Source: an uncultured Oscillospiraceae bacterium
Lineage (GTDB): Bacteria; Bacillota; Clostridia; Oscillospirales; Acutalibacteraceae
NCBI GenBank assembly: GCA_900552115.1
Contig: URYP01000038.1
Coordinates: forward strand, 1 to 18,600
Reading direction: 5' to 3'
DNA: 18,600 nucleotides
Positions 1-7,148 of the stretch are shown here, piece by piece. Under the pieces are notes generated by a model that searched no databases, had not been told where the DNA came from, and was given only the letters and a program-made list of their open reading frames with translations. Each line of letters begins with the position of its first letter. Position 1 is the stretch's first letter. Made by a program: the position numbers and the translations under genes.

Positions 1-121
1 CCCCTAGTGGAATAGTGGCGGCGGATGTATTCTCATGGGAGATGGTCTAGCTGTCCACTGGGGGCGTCCTCTAGCTTGCGGGCGCTAAAACAATTCTCAA
101 CCTTACCCATCATGTTAAGTA
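1..121. other. Unassigned left-edge sequence, no gene recognised
   Basis: No open reading frame with a ribosome binding site is visible on either strand, and the sequence matches no tRNA, tmRNA, RNase P or SRP signature that I recognise. It is moderately GC-rich with several short complementary segments and is followed directly by a hairpin. It could therefore be the 3' part of a rightward non-coding RNA whose 5' part lies outside the window, or simply intergenic DNA. I cannot decide between these. Confidence 0.3.
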
Positions 122-155
122 AAAACCGCCTGTGAAAGCTTTCACAGGCGGTTTT
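121..155 (-). terminator. Rho-independent terminator of the leftward membrane-protein gene
   Basis: Bases 122-138 and 139-155 form a perfect 34-bp palindrome with GC-rich stems (CCGCCTGTGAAAG and its complement). Read leftward, the stem runs into five T residues at 125-121. It lies about 67 bp past the stop of the gene at 222-1901. The stem also ends in TTTT on the plus strand, so it could terminate in both directions and may serve a gene or RNA entering from the left. Confidence 0.8.
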
Positions 156-221
156 GATGATTATGCATTTAACATTTCTGTCAGCCAAACATACCGTTTT
201 GAATATTGTCAGTAATCGGTA

Positions 222-1901
222 TCAATAAACGGCTGTGATTTCGGTTACATCCGCTTGAGTGGTGTACCCAATGGTGACCTTTGTGCCTTTTTCCCAGAAG
301 GGGATGACATTCTGCTTCACCTTGACGGATACCACGTATTTTTTCTGCTCTGTATCGGTCAGGTAATAATAACTGGTACCGTCAATAGAGGCGCTGCGGA
401 TCGAGTCAATGGTGATGTCCTTTTTCTGAGTCTGTACCGGCTCCTCCGGTTTCTCTTTGTCGCCGCTGCCGGACCCGGATCCAAACTGCTCCATATAATT
501 GGCGGCTGCCGCCTCGATTCCCTTGGAGGTATCGGTCACCACCACTTTCTGGTAGTCCACCACGTCGACAAAAGCGTACATTTTCACCAGCGCGGAGTTG
601 TCTTTTAAGGACATCAGGTAGGTGGGCCGATCGTTGAGGTTGATCAGCAGCGGGAAAGAAGCGGTATACTTCATTTGCTGCACCTGTCCTTCCGCACTGG
701 CCATGGCGGAATACTCCTCCGCGCCCGACACCTCGTAAAACACGGTGTCTTTGGTACGCAGGTTACAGAGAATAAAGCCGATGATGGACTGATCGGACGC
801 GACCGATGTAATGCCGGTGTACATATACACGTCGTCCTTCATAACGGTGTAATTGTATCCCCGCGTGGTGACCACCACGTTTTTCTGGCCAAACATGGAG
901 TTCCAGAACCCGTTGATATACTGGCCCCAGTTGTCCACCTGCTCCACGATTAGATTGCTGGGATACACCTGATCGACCCAGGTCGGCACATCACCTACGG
1001 CATACTTGGTGGATTCGCCGGTGATCGGGTCCAGAATCACAACGCCGGATACATCCTGCCGCAGGCCCACGCCCACATATTTCAGGGTAGGAACGATCCA
1101 GTAGGGGTGACCTTCGTTATCGATCTCAAAATTGGCGTCACCAAAAATCGTGGCGGGATACCGGAACCGCAGCTTACGCTCCAGATTCTCGAAGAACATG
1201 GCAGAGGGCATGTAGCGCATACCCTGCTCCAGCTTCACCAGCTCAGCGGCGCCGGTGACGGAGTTGACTTTGATGTATCCCTTGATGCCCTCCGACCGGT
1301 TGGTAAAGTATTTAATCCAGTCCGCGTACTCCAGCGGGGTCACGCGGGTGATTTCATTTTTAAAGTTAATTTGCGTATACAGGTCGGACACTGTAAACTG
1401 AGATACCCATTCGGTCATCTGCCCCATAACACGGTCTCCGAGTTTTTCGCTGGAATCTTTATCCAACAGGGGAATTTGGGAAAAATCCACCTGCTTGACG
1501 TCCTCGGTAAAGTTGCCGTCCTCCTCAATGGCAATGCGGTTGTGATAAGCGCCCGCATTGAACAGGGGAGACTGGATGATGTTGACCACCAGGATAACGC
1601 CGGCCACGGCGAGTGCGCAGCCAATGGCGATCTTGCCGCCTTTTCCCAGTTTTTTTCGCGGACTGGCCGTCGGGAAGGGGCTGTCCTTCTTGCCGCTGGC
1701 CGATGAAAGGATAGCGGCCATGTTTCCCAGACGGTTCTGGCCAAAGAACAACGTGATAACGAAAAATACCGCGACCATAAAGAGATATTTCCAAAAAGCG
1801 GGATCGGTGGGATTGAGGGCCGGCAGGCTGACATAAAACAGCACGAATGCCCACAGCACCGTCGCCAAAATACGCCAGATCCAGGTTTTGTAAGTTTTCA
1901 T
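222..1901 (-). CDS. Membrane-anchored protein of unknown function with large extracytoplasmic domain (559 aa)
   Basis: The start is the ATG read leftward from 1901 (MKTYKTWIW), preceded by AGGAGGCGC at good spacing. The frame stays open to 2111, but that extension crosses the divergent promoter region and has no ribosome binding site. Three hydrophobic segments lie near residues 7-26, 35-54 and 90-109, followed by about 450 mostly polar residues likely outside the membrane. A Gly-Ser linker (GSGSGSG) and a Lys/Glu/Pro-rich stretch separate a final ~65-residue beta-rich domain. The middle region, with motifs such as PTWVDQVYP, DNWGQYING and RPTYLMSLKD, resembles a widespread uncharacterised family of membrane-anchored proteins; that resemblance is from memory and untested. 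No catalytic motif is evident. It is monocistronic, divergent from the GH3 gene, and ends at the terminator 121-155. A link with glycan degradation is only positional. Confidence 0.85.
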   Translation of the reverse strand: MKTYKTWIWRILATVLWAFVLFYVSLPALNPTDPAFWKYLFMVAVFFVITLFFGQNRLGNMAAILSSASGKKDSPFPTASPRKKLGKGGKIAIGCALAVAGVILVVNIIQSPLFNAGAYHNRIAIEEDGNFTEDVKQVDFSQIPLLDKDSSEKLGDRVMGQMTEWVSQFTVSDLYTQINFKNEITRVTPLEYADWIKYFTNRSEGIKGYIKVNSVTGAAELVKLEQGMRYMPSAMFFENLERKLRFRYPATIFGDANFEIDNEGHPYWIVPTLKYVGVGLRQDVSGVVILDPITGESTKYAVGDVPTWVDQVYPSNLIVEQVDNWGQYINGFWNSMFGQKNVVVTTRGYNYTVMKDDVYMYTGITSVASDQSIIGFILCNLRTKDTVFYEVSGAEEYSAMASAEGQVQQMKYTASFPLLINLNDRPTYLMSLKDNSALVKMYAFVDVVDYQKVVVTDTSKGIEAAAANYMEQFGSGSGSGDKEKPEEPVQTQKKDITIDSIRSASIDGTSYYYLTDTEQKKYVVSVKVKQNVIPFWEKGTKVTIGYTTQADVTEITAVY

Positions 1902-1926
1902 TGATGCGCCTCCTTTTATACAAATT

Positions 1927-1955
1927 AGTATGCCACATCCGTCCAGAAATGGCAA
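1927..1955 (-). promoter_or_regulatory. Candidate sigma-A promoter for the leftward membrane-protein gene
   Basis: Read leftward, TTGCCA (1955-1950) and CATACT (1932-1927) are separated by 17 bp. The -35 matches five of six consensus bases and the -10 matches four. The predicted transcript would begin about 20 bases before the ATG, leaving just enough leader for the ribosome binding site at 1905-1912. Confidence 0.45.
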
Positions 1956-2035
1956 GCTATTCCTCGGAATTGACAAAGCAAAAGACAAAAAATGATTCGT
2001 TTGCAATTTATGACTGGCTTCTGGCAAAATTTGAA

Positions 2036-2065
2036 TGGACATACCGCACAAGTTTTTGATATACT
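2036..2065 (+). promoter_or_regulatory. Candidate sigma-A promoter (extended -10) for the secreted GH3 gene
   Basis: TGGACA (2036-2041) lies 18 bp before TATACT (2060-2065). The -10 is preceded by TGA (2057-2059), making an extended -10. The start would be near 2072, giving a leader of about 70 bases before the ribosome binding site AGGAGGA (2129-2135). The region 1902-2142 is the shared divergent control region. I saw no clear cre-like operator in it. Confidence 0.55.
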
Positions 2066-2142
2066 GAACATGAAATATGGCGCTTTCTCCGGATTCGACG
2101 GAAGAGGCCATACTTTGTGACTGTGGATAGGAGGAAAAAGCG

Positions 2143-5100
2143 ATGAGTCAAAAGAAAAGCAGAGTCCGGCGCGCTTTATCTTTGCTTTCGGTGGCCGCTC
2201 TGACGGTAGGCTGTGTCGGCCTGCAGATGCCCACCGCCGAGACGAAAGATGAAACAACGTATCCTTTTCAGGATACGTCCCTGTCGTTTGAGGAACGGGC
2301 GGCGGATATCGTGTCCCGCCTGACGCTGGAGGAGAAGGTTGCCCAGATCGGCAACAACAACCCTGCGATCGCCCGCCTGGGCATTTCCAAATATGATTAT
2401 TGGAAAGAGGGCCTGCACGGCGTTGCCAACCTGGGCGAGGGGCAGACCGCCACGTCTTTCCCCTATTCCATCGCCATGGCGGCGACATGGGATAAGGACC
2501 TGATGAACGAAGTGGGCACAGCGATTTCAGACGAAGCCCGCGGCTATAACAACCAAGGCCTGCGCGGCTTGTCTTATTGGTCGCCCACTATCAACCTGGC
2601 CCGCGATCCCCGCTGGGGCCGCAATCACGAATCCTATGGCGAGGACGTGTTCCTCACCAGCGCCTTGGGATCCGAGTTTGTCAACGGCTACCAGGGCAAT
2701 GGGGAAAACAAATACCTCAAAGTGATTTCCACCCTGAAGCATTACGCGGCCAATAACAGTGAATACAATCGCCACAACGGTACGTCCGACGCTACGGAGA
2801 CGTATCTGCGGGAGTATTACACCCGAACCTTTAAAAACATCGTGCAGGAGACCGGCATCAATCAGGTGATGAGCTCCTATAACCGGATCAACGGCACCCC
2901 GGCGTCGGCCAACACCTGGCTGCTCGATACCCTGCTGCGTAAGACCTTTGGTTTCCGCGGCTATGTGGTGTCCGACTGCGGCGCCATCAAAAATATGACG
3001 GACGACCACAAATGGACTCCGGAGGGCGCGGATCATTCCGTCACCTACGAGGAGGCCACCATGTATGGCCTGACCGCCGGCTGCGACATGGACTGCGGCA
3101 GCGTCTATCCGCAGAACGCGCTCAGCGCGGTCAAGAGCGGCATCCTGTCCGAAGACGTGATCGACCGCTCCCTGCTGCGTATCTTTACGGCGCGTATGAA
3201 GACCGGTGAATTTGACCCGGCAGAAGACGTTCCTTACCGCAGCGAGGAGTATTCCTATAAAAACCAGGTCGAAAGCGAGGAGCATGTGCAGCTCGCGGAG
3301 GATTCGGCCGATCAAACCATCGTACTGCTCAAAAACGAGAAGGCAGCGGCGGCCGATAAGGCGCCTATTCTGCCTCTTGATCCGGAAAAATCCCAGAAAG
3401 TCGTTATGGTGGGCAATCTGGCCAGCCAGAATCTGCTGGGCGGCTATTCCGGTACCCCCTCCAAAGAAAACCTGTCGACCCCCCTGCAGGGCGTGGAAAA
3501 TCTTCTGGGCCATGAGGTTACCTATATTAACGGCGGCACCTCTTCGACCGGCGGGTATGTCTGCAATTCCCGCAATGTCAAGCTGATTAAAGAGGGCGGA
3601 CAGGAACTGGTGCTGGCCCCCACCGACATTGATAAAACCAATAAATGCCGGGTGGAGAATAACACCAACGTGGGTTATATCGAGCCCAACGCCTATGTGA
3701 TGTACAAAGATGTGGATATTACCAAGACCAAGACCATCGCCATTGAAACCTCCGGCGGCGGCGACACCCTGCAGGGTACGGTGGAAATCCATATTGATTC
3801 CCCGGACGGCATGCTGCTCACCAAGATCGCCATTTCTCAGACGGGTGGCTGGGGCAACTACCAGTATTTCCAGAATACGGTCGACAGCCTGGGCGGCTAT
3901 GAAACCAAGGACCTGTATGTCGTGTTCACCCCCGAATCCGACGTGGAGAAGGAAGTGACCTTTACCGCAGAAGAAGAAAAAGCGATTAAGGAAGCCGACG
4001 TGGTCATTGCCTGCATTGGTTCGCAGGGCGGCGACTCCTCCGAGGGCCACGACCGTTCCACCATTGAAATGCCCCGCAGCCAGGATGTCATGGTGAAATC
4101 GCTGGCTAAGCTGAATCCGCGGACCGTCGCGTACATTCAGTCGGTGGGCGTTCTTGAGATTGACGAGTTTAAGGACAGTGTCCCGGCCATCCTGTGGACC
4201 TGCTACAATGGGCAGGCGCAGGGCAACGCCATCGCGCGGGTTCTCTTCGGCCAGCGCAATCCCGGCGCTAAGCTGCCCTTTACCTGGTATTCCAAGGATT
4301 CCCAGCTGCCGACCATCGACGATTACAATCTGTACGATGAGAGCTATTCGAACGGTGGCTGGACCTATCAGTACTTTACAGGGGATGTCGATTATCCCTT
4401 TGGCTATGGCCTGAGCTATTCCTCTTTTGCCTACAGCAATCTGAAGACCAGTGCCGGAACATCTGTACAGATGGGCGATGTAAACGGCCGAGACGGTGTC
4501 ACGGCGGAGGATGCCCTGATGGCATTGCAGGCCGCTACCAAAAAGATTACCCTGACGGCCGCGCAGGAAAAACTTGCGGACGTGAACGGTAAAGACGGCG
4601 TTACAGCGGAAGATGCGCTGATGATTCTGCAGGCTGCCACCAAAAAGATCACGCTGCCGGTCATCGGCGATGGATCGTCGGTTACGCCGAACGATACCGT
4701 TACCATGTCGGTGGATGTGAAAAATACCAGTGCGGTAGACGGTGAAGAAGTCGTACAGCTGTATCTGTCGACGCCGGGCGCCAATGGAATAACGCGTCCC
4801 TTCAAGCAGCTCAAAGCGTTTGAAAAAGTGGCGCTGAAAGCGGGCGAAAGCAAAACCGTTACCCTGACAGTGGATATGAAGGACTGCTATTTCTGGAGCG
4901 AAGAGGAGCAGAAGAACGTCTACGATAATGGTACCTACACTTTCTTCGTCGGCCCCTCCAGCGATGAGGAAAGCGGCCTGGCCGGTTCCTTTACGGTCGC
5001 CGGCGAGTTCAAACCCGAACTGTCGGTTGTTACCGCCAAACAGGACAAAGTCGTGCTCAACGCGGCCCGGCCGGATAAAGTGCTGACTACGGAGCTGACC

Positions 5101-6927
5101 GCGGCGCTGAGCGATGATTCTTTCTATGACCTGTCGGCCGGCAAGGCCACGGTTAAATATGAAAGCAATCGTCCAGAGGTGGCCAAAGTGGACGCCAAAG
5201 GCGTTGTGACCCCGGTTGGTGAAGGCGTGGCGACGATCACCGTGTCGGTGACCATCGACGGCGTGACCAAGACCGACAGCTTCGCTGTAGCCGTCATCAA
5301 CGAACTCAAGATCGATGAAATCCTGCTGGACGGCGAAAAAATGGAGATTTTTGAGCCGGGTGTGACCGAATACTATTATCCGGTAGACGGCGACAAAGCG
5401 CCGGTCGTTTCGGTTCCCGATGTCGGCGATCAGGTAAAGGTGGAGATTACGCAAGCCGCCTCCGTTACGGGTACGGCTACCGTCAAGGTGTCCTATGGGA
5501 CCGACAGCATAACCTATACCATCCACTTTAAACCCAGCAGCACCGACTATGTCGTGGCCCGGTTTGGCGCGGCGGACGGCCGGTATACCGCCTCCAAGGC
5601 TGCACTGGGCACCGGTTCCTGGAAGACGGTGGACGGCAGCCAGCCGGTCGATACGACTTCGCATTTCCGCCGTGATCTGTACCTAAACATGACCATTGTG
5701 CTGACTAATGGGGAAGAGGGCCTCAGCGATACGGAGGCTTTCAAAAGCGGCTATGTCAAGCTGAGTTCCAGCGATGTTAACGGTAAGGAAAACAGCCGCG
5801 GCTGGAGCATAGGTTCGCTTAAGCTGCAATCCGGCGTCAATCACGTCAGTATTCCGCTGAGCCGAATGAGCGAGATTACCGAAACCGGCAGCATCGACTG
5901 GACCAAAATTAACCGCTTCAATATATATATTGACTCTGTGAACAAATACGAGGGCCCGTTTACCATGCTTCTTGAGGATGTTATGATTGTGGATACCCGC
6001 TTTGAGGGAACCCGCCAACATCTGCAGGCGCTGGTGGACGAGAATATCTCGCAGGACGATTATACCCCGGCTACCTATGCGGAATACAATAAAGCCAAAC
6101 AGGCTGCTCAGACCGTGCTGAGCAATCCGTCCGCGACGGCCCAGGCCATCGAGAAAGCAATCGACGATCTGCTGGCCGCCAAGGAACAGCTCGAGCGCAA
6201 GGTGGATAAAACCGCTCTGAAGGAAGCCATTGAAAAACCGGTCGACGAGGGCCTGTACACTGCGGACAGCGTTGCCCGTTACAAGACGGTTCTGGAAGAG
6301 GCCAAAAAGGTATTGAACAACGACAATGCCACCCAGAAAGAGGTGGATACGGCGCTGCAGAATTTGAACACGGCGCGCAGCAAGCTGAAGAAACCGAATA
6401 CCGAACCGGTTTTAGGTACGTTCAACCGATTTAATAAGGAATACTCCGCGCAGGCGGGCAATTGGAATTATGGCAGCACACTTTACGCCGACTGGACAAC
6501 GGCGGAAAACGCGCCGATCGACCTGGACGGCGACCGTACCGGCCTGTATCTCATCATAAATATGTCGTTTAAAGCGCCGGAGGGTACCGATCTCAGCAAG
6601 TGCTGGGAAAGCGCGACCATCAAGCTGCGCTCGACTGAGAAAAACGGTGAGAACAACTACGGCTGGGTACTGAAGCCGAACAGCCCGGAAGTCAAGGCGA
6701 CCGCTACTCCCGGAGAGTATAAAATTGCCATCCCGTTGACCAAAGAGATGGATAATACAAAGGGCACGATGGATTGGGGCGCGGTGGAAAAGGTCATTAC
6801 CACCACTGTGATCAACAGCGTAGGCGATTATCGCGTGTTGGCCGGCAAATCTGACCTGACCATGACGCTGGCAGATACCAAGATTGTGGACAGCGCCATC
6901 TTTGACCTGAACGGCTGGTTTAAGTAA
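2143..6927 (+). CDS. Secreted multimodular GH3 glycosidase (beta-xylosidase-like) with internal dockerin (1594 aa)
   Basis: This is probably a retaining exo-beta-glycosidase. Motifs such as YWKEGLHGVAN resemble the GH3 beta-xylosidase branch, but beta-glucosidase or arabinosidase activity is possible. The N-terminus (residues 1 to ~25) is a signal peptide; TVGC24 only weakly resembles a lipobox. The GH3 barrel (~46-340) carries the nucleophile motif VVSDCGA with Asp278. The C-terminal catalytic domain (~405-760) carries the probable acid/base Glu634 in SSEGHDR and is interrupted by a CBM6-like insertion (~450-606). Next come a dockerin (~778-840), an FnIII-like domain (~847-950), a Big_2-like domain (~960-1056), a cadherin-like sandwich (~1056-1133), module A copy 1 (~1137-1286), two FIVAR-like repeats (~1291-1416) and module A copy 2 (~1423-1590). 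Most GH3 enzymes are 700-900 residues, so about half of this protein is accessory. The start has AGGAGGA seven bases upstream. It has its own promoter and terminator. The dockerin implies attachment to a cohesin partner outside the cell. Family assignment is firm; substrate is not. Confidence 0.93.
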   Translation: MSQKKSRVRRALSLLSVAALTVGCVGLQMPTAETKDETTYPFQDTSLSFEERAADIVSRLTLEEKVAQIGNNNPAIARLGISKYDYWKEGLHGVANLGEGQTATSFPYSIAMAATWDKDLMNEVGTAISDEARGYNNQGLRGLSYWSPTINLARDPRWGRNHESYGEDVFLTSALGSEFVNGYQGNGENKYLKVISTLKHYAANNSEYNRHNGTSDATETYLREYYTRTFKNIVQETGINQVMSSYNRINGTPASANTWLLDTLLRKTFGFRGYVVSDCGAIKNMTDDHKWTPEGADHSVTYEEATMYGLTAGCDMDCGSVYPQNALSAVKSGILSEDVIDRSLLRIFTARMKTGEFDPAEDVPYRSEEYSYKNQVESEEHVQLAEDSADQTIVLLKNEKAAAADKAPILPLDPEKSQKVVMVGNLASQNLLGGYSGTPSKENLSTPLQGVENLLGHEVTYINGGTSSTGGYVCNSRNVKLIKEGGQELVLAPTDIDKTNKCRVENNTNVGYIEPNAYVMYKDVDITKTKTIAIETSGGGDTLQGTVEIHIDSPDGMLLTKIAISQTGGWGNYQYFQNTVDSLGGYETKDLYVVFTPESDVEKEVTFTAEEEKAIKEADVVIACIGSQGGDSSEGHDRSTIEMPRSQDVMVKSLAKLNPRTVAYIQSVGVLEIDEFKDSVPAILWTCYNGQAQGNAIARVLFGQRNPGAKLPFTWYSKDSQLPTIDDYNLYDESYSNGGWTYQYFTGDVDYPFGYGLSYSSFAYSNLKTSAGTSVQMGDVNGRDGVTAEDALMALQAATKKITLTAAQEKLADVNGKDGVTAEDALMILQAATKKITLPVIGDGSSVTPNDTVTMSVDVKNTSAVDGEEVVQLYLSTPGANGITRPFKQLKAFEKVALKAGESKTVTLTVDMKDCYFWSEEEQKNVYDNGTYTFFVGPSSDEESGLAGSFTVAGEFKPELSVVTAKQDKVVLNAARPDKVLTTELTAALSDDSFYDLSAGKATVKYESNRPEVAKVDAKGVVTPVGEGVATITVSVTIDGVTKTDSFAVAVINELKIDEILLDGEKMEIFEPGVTEYYYPVDGDKAPVVSVPDVGDQVKVEITQAASVTGTATVKVSYGTDSITYTIHFKPSSTDYVVARFGAADGRYTASKAALGTGSWKTVDGSQPVDTTSHFRRDLYLNMTIVLTNGEEGLSDTEAFKSGYVKLSSSDVNGKENSRGWSIGSLKLQSGVNHVSIPLSRMSEITETGSIDWTKINRFNIYIDSVNKYEGPFTMLLEDVMIVDTRFEGTRQHLQALVDENISQDDYTPATYAEYNKAKQAAQTVLSNPSATAQAIEKAIDDLLAAKEQLERKVDKTALKEAIEKPVDEGLYTADSVARYKTVLEEAKKVLNNDNATQKEVDTALQNLNTARSKLKKPNTEPVLGTFNRFNKEYSAQAGNWNYGSTLYADWTTAENAPIDLDGDRTGLYLIINMSFKAPEGTDLSKCWESATIKLRSTEKNGENNYGWVLKPNSPEVKATATPGEYKIAIPLTKEMDNTKGTMDWGAVEKVITTTVINSVGDYRVLAGKSDLTMTLADTKIVDSAIFDLNGWFK
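3484..3960 (+). other. CBM6-like insertion inside the GH3 C-terminal domain (part of CDS 2143-6927)
   Basis: About 155 residues interrupt the alpha/beta C-terminal catalytic domain, between the LGGYSGTPS strand region and the DVVIACIG strand. The segment GTVEIHIDSPDG, then GGWGNYQYF, then KDLYVVF follows the order seen in family 6 carbohydrate-binding modules. The paralogue at 12215-15010 has an equivalent insertion (GVFEVRLDGVDG, AGWDDYHLF, HSLYLVA). Other GH3 enzymes carry a PA14 domain near this point, so the site tolerates insertions. Ligand binding is inferred. Confidence 0.6.
4471..4662 (+). other. Internal dockerin type I module (part of CDS 2143-6927)
   Basis: Two EF-hand-like calcium loops followed by helices are visible: DVNGRDGVTAED with ALMALQAATKKITL, and DVNGKDGVTAED with ALMILQAATKKITL. 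The duplicated ~30-residue layout is that of dockerin type I. It lies between the GH3 C-terminal domain and the FnIII-like domain, at residues ~778-840, instead of at a terminus. Both loops carry Arg or Lys at loop position 5 and Asp at position 6, where canonical loops have Asp/Asn then Gly. Confidence 0.88.
5551..6000 (+). repeat. Module A copy 1: unassigned ~150-aa predicted beta-sandwich module
   Basis: Residues ~1137-1286 of the GH3 protein. Landmarks are LYLNMTIVL, VKLSSSDVNGKENSRGW, VSIPL, GSIDWTKINRF and MLLEDVMIVD. The same ordered landmarks recur at 6409-6900 and 11349-11819. The strand-rich pattern suggests a jelly-roll like those of carbohydrate-binding modules, but I cannot name a family. 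Confidence 0.65.
6013..6390 (+). repeat. Tandem FIVAR-like helical repeats (part of CDS 2143-6927)
   Basis: Two ~62-residue Ala/Lys/Glu-rich helical units lie between module A copies 1 and 2. The first contains YAEYNKAKQAAQTVLSNPSA and IEKAIDDLLAAKEQL. The second contains YKTVLEEAKKVLNND and VDTALQNLNTARSKL. This is the FIVAR pattern found as spacers in surface glycosidases and adhesins. The last FIVAR-like unit of the GH95 protein shares AKQAAQT with the first unit. Confidence 0.75.
6409..6900 (+). repeat. Module A copy 2: unassigned ~150-aa predicted beta-sandwich module
   Basis: Residues ~1423-1586 of the GH3 protein, almost at the C-terminus. Landmarks are TLYADWTTAENAPIDL, LYLIINMSF, IKLRSTEKNGENNYGW, IAIPL, GTMDW and MTLADTKIVD. 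It is closer to copy 3 in the GH95 protein (shared LYADWT.A and IDL near its start) than to copy 1 in the same protein. Confidence 0.65.
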
Positions 6928-6962
6928 CCGGTCGCAAGCCGTAGCAAATCCAATATTCTCAG

Positions 6963-6990
6963 AAAAGGCGCAGCTTTCGCTGCGCCTTTT
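6963..6990 (+). terminator. Rho-independent terminator after the secreted GH3 gene
   Basis: A perfect 12-bp stem (AAAAGGCGCAGC, loop TTTC, GCTGCGCCTTTT) lies about 35 bp after the GH3 stop. It ends in a T run and is symmetric enough to work in both directions. It separates the GH3 gene from the GH95 gene. Confidence 0.85.
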
Positions 6991-7076
6991 CCTTATGCTC
7001 TTATACGAAAACACCCGAACAGGATTAAAAACAGGAAGAAAAAATAAAAAAAGAGGAAGACGGCATCTGTTTCCTG

Positions 7077-7085
7077 TGCTATACT
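7077..7085 (+). promoter_or_regulatory. Candidate extended -10 promoter for the GH95 gene
   Basis: TGC followed by TATACT gives an extended -10 element. No convincing -35 hexamer sits 16-18 bp upstream; that stretch is A/G-rich. The element is followed by GA, as at the GH3 promoter (TGATATACTGA there, TGCTATACTGA here). The leader would be about 57 bases. Confidence 0.45.
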
Positions 7086-7148
7086 GATTGTACAAATATT
7101 TGCCAGTACATGCTGAAAAACCAGCAAATATGGGAAGAGGCGGGAACA

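Noticed and set aside
1991..2008. Catabolite-response-like operator in the divergent region
   Set aside because: No stretch matches the cre pattern well enough to report; the region is merely AT-rich.
1902..2111. N-terminal extension of the leftward membrane protein by 70 residues
   Set aside because: The extension would run through both divergent promoters and lacks a ribosome binding site, whereas the ATG at 1901 has a strong one and opens with a membrane helix.
2527..5664. A 1045-residue open frame antisense to the GH3 gene
   Set aside because: It mirrors the codon pattern of a clearly coding GH3 gene, has no plausible domain and no ribosome binding site, and its product is rich in Arg, Gly and His as expected for an antisense shadow.
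7110..7148. Earlier ATG start for the GH95 protein
   Set aside because: It would put 13 polar residues before the signal peptide and has no ribosome binding site.
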